A stretch of DNA of 64,000 nucleotides from the NCBI RefSeq assembly GCF_024385575.1, contig NZ_JANFMV010000004.1:1-64000 (forward strand). The letters run 5' to 3'. Below are positions 17,207 to 26,569 of the stretch, one piece after another (positions within the stretch are counted from its first letter, which is position 1; every line of letters begins with the position of its first letter). A program made the position numbers and the translations under genes. The stretch is from Rhizobium sp. NRK18 (lineage in GTDB: Bacteria; Pseudomonadota; Alphaproteobacteria; Rhizobiales; Rhizobiaceae). Under the pieces are notes generated by a model. The model was not told where the DNA came from. It saw only the letters and a list, made by a program, of their open reading frames with translations, and did no database searches.

Positions 17207-18430
17207 TCAGGCCTGCGGACGTGCCGCCAGCACCCAGTCCTCACCGAAGCGAACATGCTTGATGCCCTGCCGATAATAGGTGAAGGCGAGATGGATCACG
17301 CCGTCATCCGTCTGAATGATACTCGGATAGGAGAATTCGCGGTTCTGCTTGTCGGCCGAATTGTTGGTCAGGCAATGGCCGTCCCCCACCTCGACGTCGC
17401 GGCGGATCAGGAAGCTCTTGCCCTCGTCCTCGGAGATGGCGATCGTCAACGGCGCACGCGGCGTGCCCCAGACCGCGCCCGGCTGGCCGGGATCCGGCTG
17501 GTCCTCGTCCTTGCCGTCAGCCTCGATCTCGTCGTAAAGCCCGGCCCGGCGGGCCGACCCTTCGCTGGCAGAGCTGTGGTTGTAGATCACCGCCAGCTTG
17601 CCGTCCTGCAGCCGGACCATCTGGATCGACGAATTGTTGTTGGGCAGGTCGGTCGGTTCCGGCGCGCTCCAGCTCAGGCCGCCGTCATTCGAATAGCTGC
17701 GGAAGATGTGGTCGGCGAAGCGTGAGCGATAGACGGCGATCATGCGGTCACCATCGAGGGGAACGATGTTCATGTGCACGGCCCCGAGACTGTCAGGCAC
17801 CGCCACGCGGCGCCAGGTCTTTCCCTCATCGGACGATATGCAGACGGCGCTCGTGTCGCGATGGCCCTTCCAGCGCTTGCCTGCAGGGGCCCGGCACAGG
17901 AATACCGGCAACAGCCAGTCACCGGCGGCATTGACGATGATCGGCTGGCGAACGAAGGTGCCCGGCTCGTCGAACAGCACGCCGACGGGACCGAAGGTCT
18001 CGCCGTTGTCATCGGAAATGCGGTACTTGACCAGCGCCGTCGCCTGATCTCCGAGGATCTGCGACGTGTAGACCAGCCACAGCCGCCCGTCCGGCGCCGT
18101 GAACAGGAAGGGGTTCTGCTCGGACCGCGCCATGTCATCGGTCAGCCTCACCGGCGGCTGCCAGTGCTGTTCGCCCTTCTTGAGTCTCGAGAAATAGATG
18201 CAGACGTCGCCCTTGCCCTCCTGCGAGCCGGCGAACCAGACGCAGGCGAGATCGCCGTTCTTCAGTTCGGCAAGATTGGCCGCATGGCTCTGCGGCTCGG
18301 GACAGGCAAGCCAGGCCTCGTCCCGCTCCTTGTCACCCGGATTAGGCCTAATGATGCCATCCATATGGTCATGGACGTTCTGCGGATTCAGCGCCGGATA
18401 CACGGCCGGCAATGCGTTTTGTACCTGCAT
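17207..18430 (-). CDS. Sialidase-like BNR/Asp-box beta-propeller protein (exo-glycosidase family)
   Basis: A 407-residue six-bladed-propeller protein of the exo-alpha-sialidase superfamily. Four Asp-box-like motifs are visible (ISDDNGETF, SSDEGKTW, SNDGGLSW, SEDEGKSF). There is no signal peptide, so it should act in the cytoplasm on an imported oligosaccharide or glycoconjugate. The start ATG at 18430 has GGGAGGAAAG just upstream; a longer in-frame start at 18454 lacks one. It is divergent from a peptide-type ABC importer, and both promoters carry the shared regulon element. True sialidase activity is doubtful: no nan genes are here apart from a DapA/NanA-family lyase at 29.1 kb. Confidence 0.7.
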   Translation of the reverse strand: MQVQNALPAVYPALNPQNVHDHMDGIIRPNPGDKERDEAWLACPEPQSHAANLAELKNGDLACVWFAGSQEGKGDVCIYFSRLKKGEQHWQPPVRLTDDMARSEQNPFLFTAPDGRLWLVYTSQILGDQATALVKYRISDDNGETFGPVGVLFDEPGTFVRQPIIVNAAGDWLLPVFLCRAPAGKRWKGHRDTSAVCISSDEGKTWRRVAVPDSLGAVHMNIVPLDGDRMIAVYRSRFADHIFRSYSNDGGLSWSAPEPTDLPNNNSSIQMVRLQDGKLAVIYNHSSASEGSARRAGLYDEIEADGKDEDQPDPGQPGAVWGTPRAPLTIAISEDEGKSFLIRRDVEVGDGHCLTNNSADKQNREFSYPSIIQTDDGVIHLAFTYYRQGIKHVRFGEDWVLAARPQA

Positions 18431-18548
18431 TCTTTCCTCCCGAAAGCAAAGCAAGGAAGGGCTTACGCCCCATCGGCAGGCGACATGAATGGTCGCGGCT
18501 GCCCTGACCGGCCTCCTGCCGGAACTGAATGCACAAGTGTTTCCTTCT

Positions 18549-18562
18549 TATGAATTTGTCAA
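18549..18562 (-). promoter_or_regulatory. Shared regulon element, copy 1 (sialidase-like gene promoter)
   Basis: On the minus strand this reads TTGACAAATTCATA, 119 bases before the sialidase-like start. It is one of six related elements beginning TTGACA that lie in three divergent promoter regions, and it could double as a -35 box. See the other copies at 18677, 25764, 25969, 33871 and 33959. Confidence 0.5.
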
Positions 18563-18676
18563 GTTAGGATTTTGATTTTACCCCATCAAGGCCGGCGCAA
18601 TAGAGTCAGGAACAGACAAAAAAATCATTAATTTCATATGGTAACTCGAGAAATCAAGTCTGCGTCGAATTTTTCA

Positions 18677-18697
18677 TTGACATATTTACAAATTGAG
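18677..18697 (+). promoter_or_regulatory. Shared regulon element, copy 2 (dpp-type operon promoter)
   Basis: TTGACATATTTAC at 18677-18689 is identical over 13 bases to copy 4 at 25969, followed by AAATTGAG. It points toward the ABC binding-protein gene 88 bases away. The 354-base divergent gap 18431-18784 otherwise shows only AT-rich sequence without a credible gene. Confidence 0.6.
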
Positions 18698-18784
18698 AAC
18701 AGGTTTTACTCGTTCTAAATTCCGGGACGCTTGGCATCTGGAGAATGCCTGGCTGGACCCGTGGTCGATATGGAGGGAGGAATC

Positions 18785-20422
18785 ATGTCGGACGAGAAGA
18801 ATGCACGATTTGAACTGTCGAGGCGCGGCCTGCTGAAAACGGGCGCCGCCGCCATGGCCGGCGTGTCGGTCTATGCGATGGGCATGCGCTTTGCCGCGGC
18901 CGCCACCGAGCAGGTGCTGATGGTCGCACACCCTGTCTTCACCAATGACTGGTCGCCCCTGCGTGGCGGTGGCGAAAGCTTCCGGTGGAACTCACTCTGG
19001 TGGGCAGCGCCGATGTATTTCGACACCGATGCCAAGCTGCAGCCCTACGTCTTCCAGTCCTGGGAGCCATCCGACGACAAGAAGACCTGGACCTTCAAGC
19101 TTGCCGACGGCGTCAAGTTCTCCGACGGCAGCCCGATCACCGCAGCCGACGTCAAGGGTTCCTGGGAGCTTTGCGCCATGCCGGCGACGAAGAGCCAGCG
19201 CGCCGCCCAGGTTCTCTCCGGCGTGGACGGCTACGACGCCGTGTCCAACGGCAACGGCAAGGAACTTCCCGGCGTCACCACTCCGGATGACACGACCGTC
19301 GTCGTTGCGCTGACCAATGCCGACCCGATCTTCTACATGCGCCTCGCCAACCACATCATCCCGATCGTCAAGGCCTCGCAAGCCCGCGACGCCGACGGCA
19401 ACGAGGTTCAGGACTGGTTCCTGCCGGACAATGGCGGCGTGGTTTCCGGCCCGTTCAAGATGACCGGCATGGACCTGGACGCCGGCAAGATCGTCATGGA
19501 GCCGAACGAGAATTTCTTCGGCCCCGCGCCCAAGCTGACGAAGATCGAGATCAATACGGTCGAAGACTCCGTCGCGGCCACCGCCCTCCTCGAGAACGGC
19601 GACTACAACGCCCACACCGAGCTCGTCACGTCGACGATCATCCAGGACCTCGGCAAGGAATTCTCCTCGGGTCCGCTGATCCCGACCAGCCAGCACTTCT
19701 GGTTCAACACTTCGCGCGCGCCGTTCGATGATCCGAAGGTGCGTCAGGCGCTGATCCTTGCCGTCGACCGCGAAGGCCTGATCAAGGCGACCTTCCCGGA
19801 CGGCCCCTACGCCAAGGCAGACCAGATCATCACGCCGGTGCCAGGCTCCGAGGACAGCGGCTTCGAGCCCTACCCCTTCGATCCGGACCAGGCAAAGGCG
19901 CTCTTGAAGGAATCCAAGTATGGCGGACCGGAACGGCTGCCGAAGATCCTGATCGCCGGCGCATCATCACCTGCCCGCCAGCTGGCCGCCCAGTTCATCG
20001 CCGAGCAATGGCGCCAGAACCTCGGCATCAGCGCGGTCGACATGAAGCCGAGCCAGGACGATTTCGGTCCGGAAGGATCGCAGGTCCAGGTCATCCGCGA
20101 TGACGTCGGCACCCGCGTTCCCGATGCGATCGCCTACCTGCAGAGCTGCATTGCCTCGAGCTCGTCGAACGCGACGAACAAGCTCGGCGGCTACAAGAAC
20201 GAGGCGGTCGACAAGCTTCTGGCGGATGGCGCCGTGCTTGCCGCCGACGACCCGGAGCGCATCAAGAAGGCGCAGGAAGCCCAGAAGCTGTTCCGCGACG
20301 ACTACTGCTTCATCCCGTGGTACGTCGAAGTCATCTCGCGCTGGGCTCTGCCGTCGGTGAAGAACATCGACAAGAACCTGGACTGGCAGGTCGCCAAGCC
20401 CTGGCTGATCGAGATCGCCTGA
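18785..20422 (+). CDS. ABC transporter substrate-binding protein, peptide/nickel/opine type (SBP_bac_5), Tat-exported
   Basis: A 545-residue periplasmic solute receptor of the DppA/OppA family. The signal is of Tat type: SRRGLLK near residue 11 followed by a hydrophobic stretch and an AAA cleavage region. TWTFKLADGVKFSDGSPITA is the family signature. ATG 18785 has GGAGGGAGGA just upstream; earlier in-frame starts do not. The partners dppBCDF-type follow in one operon. In rhizobia such systems import opines, oligosaccharides or acidic sugars as well as peptides; next to a BNR glycosidase a glycoside substrate seems likely. Confidence 0.85.
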   Translation: MSDEKNARFELSRRGLLKTGAAAMAGVSVYAMGMRFAAAATEQVLMVAHPVFTNDWSPLRGGGESFRWNSLWWAAPMYFDTDAKLQPYVFQSWEPSDDKKTWTFKLADGVKFSDGSPITAADVKGSWELCAMPATKSQRAAQVLSGVDGYDAVSNGNGKELPGVTTPDDTTVVVALTNADPIFYMRLANHIIPIVKASQARDADGNEVQDWFLPDNGGVVSGPFKMTGMDLDAGKIVMEPNENFFGPAPKLTKIEINTVEDSVAATALLENGDYNAHTELVTSTIIQDLGKEFSSGPLIPTSQHFWFNTSRAPFDDPKVRQALILAVDREGLIKATFPDGPYAKADQIITPVPGSEDSGFEPYPFDPDQAKALLKESKYGGPERLPKILIAGASSPARQLAAQFIAEQWRQNLGISAVDMKPSQDDFGPEGSQVQVIRDDVGTRVPDAIAYLQSCIASSSSNATNKLGGYKNEAVDKLLADGAVLAADDPERIKKAQEAQKLFRDDYCFIPWYVEVISRWALPSVKNIDKNLDWQVAKPWLIEIA

Positions 20423-20447
20423 GACTGAAATCTGCTACACTAACAGT

Positions 20448-20472
20448 GAAGGCGGCCCATTCGGCCGCCTTC
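20448..20472 (+). other. Intercistronic stem-loop after the ABC binding-protein gene
   Basis: GAAGGCGGCC at 20448-20457 pairs perfectly with GGCCGCCTTC at 20463-20472 over loop CATTC. A second imperfect hairpin (CGGCT...AGCCG, 20471-20502) follows. They lie between the receptor and permease genes, where partial termination or mRNA protection would favour receptor synthesis. Confidence 0.65.
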
Positions 20473-20521
20473 GGCTACCGGCTGGAGGAAGACCGGCAGC
20501 CGATGACAGGGAGGATGCGCG

Positions 20522-21478
20522 TTGCTGCGATATGTCGCCAAACGATTTCTGTTGTGGATACCGTCCGTCCTGTTGGTCGTTCTCGCGGTCTACGCACTCG
20601 CCTTCTACGGCACCGGCGATCCGATCAAGCTGATCTTCATCCGCGCCCCGGGCGACGTCGCCTATGATCCCGCGCGCATCGAGGCAATGCGTCAGGCAGC
20701 AGGCCTCGACCAGCCGTTCCTCGTGCAGTTCGGCAAGTATGTCTGGAATTTCGTCCACGGCAATTTCGGCAACTCGCTGGTATCGGGACGTTCGGTCTGG
20801 GTGATGATCAAGGCGGCGACGCCGGTCACCTTCCAGCTCGGCGTCATCACGATCCTGTTCTCGGCGCTGATCGCCATCCCGCTCGGCATGATTGCCGGCC
20901 TCCGGCAGAACAGCAAGCTCGACTACGTCATCCTGTCTTCGGCGCTGTTTGCCTGGGCAATCCCTGCCTATGTGGCCGGCCCCGTGTTGATGGTGGTGTT
21001 GATCACTGTCATGCCCGGCGCCAAGATTCCCTACGGCTGGGGTGGACTTTTCGACGCCCGGATCATTCTGCCGCTCATCGTCCTGTCGTTCCAGCCAATC
21101 GCGCTGACGATCCGACAGACGCGCGCCGCGGTGATCGAAATCCTCAGCGAGGATTTCGTCCGCACCGCCCGCGCCAAGGGCGTACCGGAACTGATGGTGG
21201 CGCTGCGCCACATCCTGCGTCCCGTTCTCACGCCCATCGTCACCCAGCTCGGCATCATGATGATCATCCTGCTCAACGGCGCGATCTTCGTCGAACTGGT
21301 GTTCGGCCTTCCGGGGCTCGGGCGGCTGACAATCCAGTCGCTGATGAACTCCGACTATCCCGTCATTCTCGCCATCACCGTCATCGGGTCCTTCATGGTG
21401 ATGGCGTCCAATCTTCTCGTTGACATTCTCTACCCGCTGCTCGACCCGCGCGCGGCGGATGCGCGGAGGGCGAAATAA
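20522..21478 (+). CDS. ABC transporter permease (DppB/OppB family)
   Basis: A 318-residue inner-membrane permease with six segments. The N-terminus LRYVAKRFLLWIPS and the coupling-helix motif (ARAKGVPELMVALRHILRP, the EAA loop) are typical of DppB. The start is TTG at 20522: GGGAGG at 20509-20514 is seven bases upstream, and no ATG in this frame matches the family N-terminus. Its stop overlaps the next start (TAATG). Confidence 0.9.
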   Translation: MLRYVAKRFLLWIPSVLLVVLAVYALAFYGTGDPIKLIFIRAPGDVAYDPARIEAMRQAAGLDQPFLVQFGKYVWNFVHGNFGNSLVSGRSVWVMIKAATPVTFQLGVITILFSALIAIPLGMIAGLRQNSKLDYVILSSALFAWAIPAYVAGPVLMVVLITVMPGAKIPYGWGGLFDARIILPLIVLSFQPIALTIRQTRAAVIEILSEDFVRTARAKGVPELMVALRHILRPVLTPIVTQLGIMMIILLNGAIFVELVFGLPGLGRLTIQSLMNSDYPVILAITVIGSFMVMASNLLVDILYPLLDPRAADARRAK

Positions 21479-22437
21479 TGGCCGACGCCACGATCCACAC
21501 ACCTGCCATCGCCGAAGAGCCGCCGGCAAACCTGTGGCGTGACGCCTGGACGCGTTTGAAGCGCAACAAGGCGTCGCTCGCCAGCCTGATCATCATCGGA
21601 CTGCTTGCGTTCACCGCCATTTTCGGCCCGTGGCTGACGCCATATGACTTCCTCAGCCAGGACCTGACGGCCCGAAACGTTCCGCCGACCATGGCGCATC
21701 TGCTGGGCACCGACGATCTCGGACGCGACGTGCTGTCGCGGATCATCTACGGCACGCGTACGGCCTTCATCGTCGCCCTGTCAGTGACGTTGATCGCCAT
21801 GGTCATCGGCACCGTGCTCGGCGCCATAGCCGGCTATTTCGGCGGGCTCATCGACAATTTCATCATGTGGCTGACCGACATGACCATGTCCGTGCCGCAG
21901 ATCCTGCTGGTCGTCGTCATCAACGCCTCGCTGAAGCCGCCGCTCAGCAAGTGGATGGAGGCGCAATACCAGGCGACCTTCAATCCCTTCTATCGCAACA
22001 CCGTGCTCATCGACTTCGTGCTGGTGTTCGGTACGATCGCCCTCGTCACATGGCCGCAATATGCCCGCCTGGTGCGCGCACAGGTGCTCGGCGTTCGCTC
22101 GCGGCCCTATGTGACGGCGGCCCGTGCGCTCGGCCTGCCGCCAAGCCTGATCATCCGCCGTTACATCATTCCCAATGCGCTCGGACCGCTGATCGTCGCC
22201 GTCAGCGCCGGTCTCGGCACGGCCATGGTGCTGGAAAGCGCCTTCTCCTTCCTTGGCGTCGGCGTCAGCCCGCCAACCCCAAGCTGGGGTGCGATGATCT
22301 CGGATGGCCTGCGCGTCTGGCGCAACTATCCGCACCTCCTCATTTCGCCGGCGCTGATGCTTGCCGTCGCCACCGTCGCGTTCTCCTTCCTCGGCGACGG
22401 CCTCAACGATGCGCTCAATCCGAAGGGGCAGAAATAA
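21478..22437 (+). CDS. ABC transporter permease (DppC/OppC family)
   Basis: A 319-residue permease. HLLGTDDLGRDVLSRIIYGT is the DppC signature and TAARALGLPPSLIIRRYIIP the EAA coupling loop. The central loop (residues about 150-185, with KWMEAQYQATFNPFYRN) is longer than in E. coli DppC, as in the transporters that carry non-peptide substrates. Both of its ends overlap neighbours by one base. Confidence 0.9.
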   Translation: MADATIHTPAIAEEPPANLWRDAWTRLKRNKASLASLIIIGLLAFTAIFGPWLTPYDFLSQDLTARNVPPTMAHLLGTDDLGRDVLSRIIYGTRTAFIVALSVTLIAMVIGTVLGAIAGYFGGLIDNFIMWLTDMTMSVPQILLVVVINASLKPPLSKWMEAQYQATFNPFYRNTVLIDFVLVFGTIALVTWPQYARLVRAQVLGVRSRPYVTAARALGLPPSLIIRRYIIPNALGPLIVAVSAGLGTAMVLESAFSFLGVGVSPPTPSWGAMISDGLRVWRNYPHLLISPALMLAVATVAFSFLGDGLNDALNPKGQK

Positions 22438-23432
22438 TGGCGGAAAGACTGCTGGACGTTCAAGACCTGGCGATCGAGGTGATGGGCCGCAGCGGCCCGG
22501 CCCGGATCGTCGACGGCATATCGCTGCATGTCGACAAGGGCGAGACGCTCGGCGTGGTCGGCGAAAGCGGCTGCGGCAAGAGCCTGACGATGATGAGCCT
22601 GCTGAAGCTCTTGCCGAACAAGATTTCCGTTGCCGGCGGCACGGCAAACTTCAAGGGCAAGGATCTCCTGGCGATGTCATCATCGGAGCTGCGCAAGGTG
22701 CGCGGCGGCGAGATCGGCTTCGTTTTCCAGGACCCGATGACGTCGCTGAACCCGGTCGTCAAGATCGGCCTGCAGGTGATGGAGCCGCTCATCTACCATA
22801 ACCGGATGTCGAAGGCCGAAGCCCGCAAGCGCGCCGGCGAGCTTCTGGCGCTGGTCGGCATTCCCGGCGCCCAGGAACGGCTCGACAACTATCCGCACGA
22901 ATTGTCCGGCGGCATGCGCCAGCGTGTCATGATCGCCATCGGTCTCGCCTGCAATCCGTCACTGCTGATTGCCGACGAACCGACCACGGCCCTGGACGTC
23001 ACCATCCAGGCGCAGATCGTCGACATCGTCAAGGATCTGCGCACCAAGCTCGGCATGTCCATCGTCTGGATCACCCACGATCTGGCGCTGATCGCAGGGC
23101 TCGTGGACCGCGTCGTCGTGCTTTATGCCGGCACGGTCGTCGAGGATGCGCCGGTCGATGTGCTCTACAGGACGCCGTCTCACCCCTATACGCAGGGGCT
23201 GCTCGCCTCGTTGCCGCATCTGACCGGCGATCCCGGCGAGAAGCTGCCGTCCATTCCGGGAACGCCGCCCGAGCCCGGCCGCAGACCGGCTGGCTGTCCT
23301 TTCGCGCCGCGTTGTCCGATCGCCCGTGCCGAATGCAATGCCGCCGTTCCGAAACTCGCCGATGTCGGCGATGTGGCAGGGCACCGCGTCGCCTGTTTCG
23401 CCGTAACCGGATTTGCGGAGATGGCCGCATGA
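22437..23432 (+). CDS. ABC transporter ATP-binding protein (DppD/OppD family)
   Basis: A 331-residue ATPase. Walker A is GESGCGKS, the signature is LSGGMRQRV, and Walker B is [12 protein letters not shown]. The C-terminal region has the oligopeptide-type domain with the cluster-like cysteines [17 protein letters not shown] 22437 overlaps the preceding stop as TAATG; the long open frame upstream is antisense-like readthrough and is not used. Confidence 0.9.
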   Translation: MAERLLDVQDLAIEVMGRSGPARIVDGISLHVDKGETLGVVGESGCGKSLTMMSLLKLLPNKISVAGGTANFKGKDLLAMSSSELRKVRGGEIGFVFQDPMTSLNPVVKIGLQVMEPLIYHNRMSKAEARKRAGELLALVGIPGAQERLDNYPHELSGGMRQRVMIAIGLACNPSLLIADEPTTALDVTIQAQIVDIVKDLRTKLGMSIVWITHDLALIAGLVDRVVVLYAGTVVEDAPVDVLYRTPSHPYTQGLLASLPHLTGDPGEKLPSIPGTPPEPGRRPAGCPFAPRCPIARAECNAAVPKLADVGDVAGHRVACFAVTGFAEMAA

Positions 23433-24424
23433 ACATGATGACCAACACCGATCCGCTGCTGAAGATCGAGGGGCTGACCAAGCACTTCCACGTCAGGCTC
23501 GGGGCTTTCGGCGAAACCGAGGCGGTGGTCTACGCGCTCGATGACCTGACCTTCGACATCATGTCCGGAGAGACGCTGTCCGTCGTCGGCGAGAGCGGCT
23601 GCGGCAAGTCGACCGCCGGCTTCACCATCCTCCAGCTGCACCGGCCGACCAAGGGCAAGATCGTCTATCAGGGCAAGGATATCGCAGGCTTCGACGAGAA
23701 GGGCCTGCAGCCCTTCCGCCGCGACCTGCAGATCATCTTCCAGGATCCCTACTCGACCCTCAATCCGCGCATGACCATTGGCGAGGCGATCGGCGAGCCG
23801 ATGCTGTTTCACAAGCTGGCGACGAAGGCGGAACTGAAGGACAAGGTCGAGCGGCTTCTTGACGATGTCGGCCTGCCCGCACGATTTGCCCGCCGCTATC
23901 CGCACGAGCTTTCCGGGGGACAGCGCCAGCGCGTCGCCATTGCCCGCGCACTTGCCTGCAATCCGAAGTTCATCGTCTGCGACGAGGCGATCTCGGCGCT
24001 CGACGTCTCCGTGCAGGCACAGATCATCAACCTCTTGAAGGACCTGCAGGCGAAATACGGCCTCACCTATCTCTTCATCGCCCACGATCTCGCGGTCGTG
24101 CGCCACATCAGCTCGCGCGTGCTCGTCATGTATCTCGGACGCGCCGCGGAGCTGGGGCCGAGGGACGGCGTGTTCGCCAAGCCGCTTCACCCGTACACCA
24201 AGGCTCTTCTTTCGGCCGTCCCCGAGGCGGACCCGGAACTGGAACGCAAACGGCAGCGCCAGATTCTCGAGGGTGACGTGCCAAGCCCCCTCTCTCCGCC
24301 GGCCGGCTGCCGGTTCCATACGCGGTGTCCGATCGCGGCGCCGCAATGCAGAACCGAGGTGCCGGAATGGCGCGAGGTCCTGCCCGGACATTTCGTCGCC
24401 TGCCATCTGGCAAAGGCGGACTAG
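23429..24424 (+). CDS. ABC transporter ATP-binding protein (DppF/OppF family)
   Basis: A 331-residue ATPase, partner of the preceding one. Walker A is GESGCGKS, signature LSGGQRQRV, Walker B FIVCDEAISALD, with the C-terminal CRFHTRCPIAAPQC cysteine cluster. The ATG overlaps the previous stop (ATGA). Asp-Glu-Ala replaces the common Asp-Glu-Pro in Walker B, a frequent variant in OppF. The operon ends at the terminator 27 bases downstream. Confidence 0.9.
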   Translation: MNMMTNTDPLLKIEGLTKHFHVRLGAFGETEAVVYALDDLTFDIMSGETLSVVGESGCGKSTAGFTILQLHRPTKGKIVYQGKDIAGFDEKGLQPFRRDLQIIFQDPYSTLNPRMTIGEAIGEPMLFHKLATKAELKDKVERLLDDVGLPARFARRYPHELSGGQRQRVAIARALACNPKFIVCDEAISALDVSVQAQIINLLKDLQAKYGLTYLFIAHDLAVVRHISSRVLVMYLGRAAELGPRDGVFAKPLHPYTKALLSAVPEADPELERKRQRQILEGDVPSPLSPPAGCRFHTRCPIAAPQCRTEVPEWREVLPGHFVACHLAKAD

Positions 24425-24450
24425 ACGAAACCTTTACCGTTGGAACGCAA

Positions 24451-24480
24451 GAAAGGGCGGAAATATCCGCCCTTTCTCAT
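24451..24480 (+). terminator. Intrinsic terminator of the dpp-type operon
   Basis: GAAAGGGCGG at 24451-24460 and CCGCCCTTTC at 24467-24476 form a perfect 10-bp stem over loop AAATAT, ending in a TTTCTC tail. It lies between the convergent ABC operon and alcohol dehydrogenase gene and may serve both. Confidence 0.8.
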
Positions 24481-24515
24481 GTCGTCTTGGGAAGAAATGG
24501 TGTGACGGTTGCCGG

Positions 24516-25640
24516 TCACCAGGCCCGGTGATAGATCTCTTGAATCTGCTGCTCGCTGAGATCGACCGGGTTCCAGTCGAGCAGCCGGCGGATGGCATGG
24601 GCCTCGCGCGCCATGTTGGCAAGGTCGTCCTCGGGCACGCCGTGCGCACGCAGGCGCATGTCGAGACCCAGACCTTCGCAGAAGGATTGAGCGCCCTTCA
24701 GCACCGCTTCGGCAGAACCGCCTTCAAAGCCCAGCGCCTTGCAGACCAGCGCCGTCTTTTCCGGCTCCGCGGCCGCATTGACCGCCAGCACATGCGGGAA
24801 GATGAGCGCGTTGGCGATGCCATGGGCAATCTTGTGGCGCGTGCCGAGCGGATAGGCGATCGCGTGGCCGGCCGTCGTGTTGACCGGGCCGAGACAGATA
24901 CCGCCATAGAAGGAGGCCAGCGCCAGTGCCGAGCGCGCCTTCATGTCGGAGCCGTCTTCGACCGCACGCTTCAGGTTCGCGCCGACAAGCTCAATGCCGC
25001 GCAGCGCATAGTCGTCGATCAGCGGATGAGCGCGCTTCGAGGTATAGGCCTCGACGCAATGGGCCATCGCATCGACGCCGGTGGCGGCCGTGATGAAGGG
25101 CGGCACAGTGGCAGTCAGCTCCGGGTCGATGATGGCGATGTCGGCCAGCATGTAGACGCTTTCGGTCGCCACCTTGTTCTGCGTCGCGGGATCGGTGATC
25201 AACGCCCGTGTGCCCACTTCCGAGCCGGTGCCGGCGGTGGTCGGGATCTGCGCCAGGCCGCGGGTGCGGGCCGGAGCACGGTGCGGGCCGGAAATGTCGG
25301 AAAGCGCCTTGCCGCTGCCGGCCATCACCGCAACGAGCTTGGCAAGGTCCATAGCCGAGCCGCCGCCAAAGCCGATGACGAGATCGGCGCCGGCCGCCTC
25401 AGCGGCATGAACCGCCTCCATCAGGTTCGGGAGATCCGGTTCCGGCTTAACGGTGCCGAAGCAGGCGACGTCGCCAAGTCCAAGCACATGAAGACGCGCG
25501 GCATTGACCGTGTCGGCGATGACAAACGGCTTGCGGTAGCCATGGGCTTCCACCCAGGCGGCCAGCTTCGTCAGCGTGCCCTCGCCGAACTGAACGATCG
25601 GCGGCCGCAACATTTCCAACGGATGATTGAGGGCAAGCAT
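24516..25640 (-). CDS. Iron-containing alcohol dehydrogenase (group III ADH / maleylacetate reductase-like)
   Basis: A 374-residue NAD(P)-dependent dehydrogenase of the iron-type family. GFGGGSAMDLAK (residues about 89-100) binds the cofactor, IPTTAGTGSEV is the second signature, and metal ligands are the Asp/His of GVDAMAHCVEA and the histidines in GHAIAYPLGTRHKIAHG. It would reduce an aldehyde or oxidise a primary or secondary alcohol. It is divergent from the TCT operon and carries regulon element copy 3 in its promoter, so it belongs to the same pathway, perhaps reducing an aldehyde produced by the DapA-family lyase. Confidence 0.8.
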   Translation of the reverse strand: MLALNHPLEMLRPPIVQFGEGTLTKLAAWVEAHGYRKPFVIADTVNAARLHVLGLGDVACFGTVKPEPDLPNLMEAVHAAEAAGADLVIGFGGGSAMDLAKLVAVMAGSGKALSDISGPHRAPARTRGLAQIPTTAGTGSEVGTRALITDPATQNKVATESVYMLADIAIIDPELTATVPPFITAATGVDAMAHCVEAYTSKRAHPLIDDYALRGIELVGANLKRAVEDGSDMKARSALALASFYGGICLGPVNTTAGHAIAYPLGTRHKIAHGIANALIFPHVLAVNAAAEPEKTALVCKALGFEGGSAEAVLKGAQSFCEGLGLDMRLRAHGVPEDDLANMAREAHAIRRLLDWNPVDLSEQQIQEIYHRAW

Positions 25641-25763
25641 GAATCACTCTCCAGATAATGCGCGTCTTCGAGCGCGCTGACATTTGGGAAACCGCTGACA
25701 AGTTGGCTTAGAACCATCGCGCCAGGCGCATTTCCTCCCCATTCGTGGATTACAACTAAGGCA

Positions 25764-25785
25764 GAATTTACATATTTGTCAATTC
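25764..25785 (-). promoter_or_regulatory. Shared regulon element, copy 3 (alcohol dehydrogenase promoter)
   Basis: On the minus strand it begins TTGACAAATATGTAAATTC (from 25782). The plus strand shows outer GAATT at 25764-25768 and AATTC at 25781-25785 as an inverted repeat. It lies 124 bases before the dehydrogenase start, pointing at it. Confidence 0.6.
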
Positions 25786-25968
25786 ATAAGAATGAGAAAT
25801 GAAAGCCGGAGCAGGCGCCAAAGGTCAGCCGCCTCAAAATGCCGGGATCCGAAATATAATTGTTATATCTCAATATCTTATAGAATACATCCAGATCACG
25901 AGCGGACGCAATCCGAATGGAAAAGAGGACGAAATGCACAGAAAATAATCGATCTTTTCCAGAATAAG

Positions 25969-25990
25969 TTGACATATTTACGATTTGTCA
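25969..25990 (+). promoter_or_regulatory. Shared regulon element, copy 4 (tct operon promoter)
   Basis: TTGACATATTTAC, then GATTTGTCA; TGACA and TGTCA form an inverted repeat spaced by 11 bases. TTGACA is followed after 17 bases by CATGAT at 25992-25997, a fair -10, so the operator would lie inside the promoter. The tctB start is 63 bases downstream. Confidence 0.6.
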
Positions 25991-26053
25991 CCATGATCCG
26001 GCCAACAAAAGAGGAGCCGCGCACATGCGTTCGCGCGGCGTCAGGGAGTAAGA

Positions 26054-26533
26054 ATGCGAAAATTGGGAAGTGATGCGGTCATTGGCTGCGGCCTGCTGGC
26101 GTTCTCTGCGTTTGCAGCATGGCGCAGCCTGAGGATCGGTGGCCAGAGCGTCGGTACGGTCGCCGGCCCGTCCTTTCTCCCCTGGCTGATGATCGCCGCA
26201 ATCGTGCTTCTGTCCATTGCGCTGCTGATGCGTGCCCGCCGGGCTGCCGCGGCAGCAAGCCCCGAAGTCGGGCCGGTGACGACGGAGCAGGAGGAAGATG
26301 CCGCCCTCGGAAAACGCAATCTGCGGCGCATCTGGATCTTTGCCGCGATGCTCGTCGCCTATTCCGCCGCCTTCATGCCGGTGGGATACCTGCCGGCGAC
26401 CTACGCCGTGTTCGTCATCGGCATGCTGCTGATGGGCGAGCGCAAGCCGCTGATGTTCCTGATCCTGCCCGCCATCATCACCGGCGCCGTCTGGTTCGGC
26501 TTCACGCATTTCCTTCAGGTCTGGCTTCCCTGA
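26054..26533 (+). CDS. tctB: Tripartite tricarboxylate transporter small membrane subunit (TctB family)
   Basis: A 159-residue protein with four membrane segments and a polar central loop (residues about 62-85), the size and layout of TctB. It supports the large TctA channel. It is first in an operon with tctC, tctA and four enzyme genes. GTCAGGGAGTAAG precedes the ATG. The sequence itself is poorly conserved in this family; the identification leans on tctC and tctA next door. Confidence 0.8.
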   Translation: MRKLGSDAVIGCGLLAFSAFAAWRSLRIGGQSVGTVAGPSFLPWLMIAAIVLLSIALLMRARRAAAAASPEVGPVTTEQEEDAALGKRNLRRIWIFAAMLVAYSAAFMPVGYLPATYAVFVIGMLLMGERKPLMFLILPAIITGAVWFGFTHFLQVWLP

Positions 26534-26569
26534 CCTGACCACATTTCCCATTCATCGAGGAGGACTACC

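Larger units (their letters stand above)
25641..26053. other. 413-base divergent intergenic region, AT-rich, two operator copies
   Basis: This gap is far more AT-rich than the genes around it (for example 25849-25890). It holds regulon elements at 25764 and 25969 and probable divergent promoters. Open frames inside it (25792-26073 plus, 25784-25975 minus) have no family resemblance or ribosome binding site and overlap the operators, so I call no gene here. Confidence 0.6.

Noticed and set aside
25792..26073. 93-residue open frame in the AT-rich gap before tctB
   Set aside because: It crosses a regulon element and the tctB start, has no ribosome binding site, and its composition looks random.
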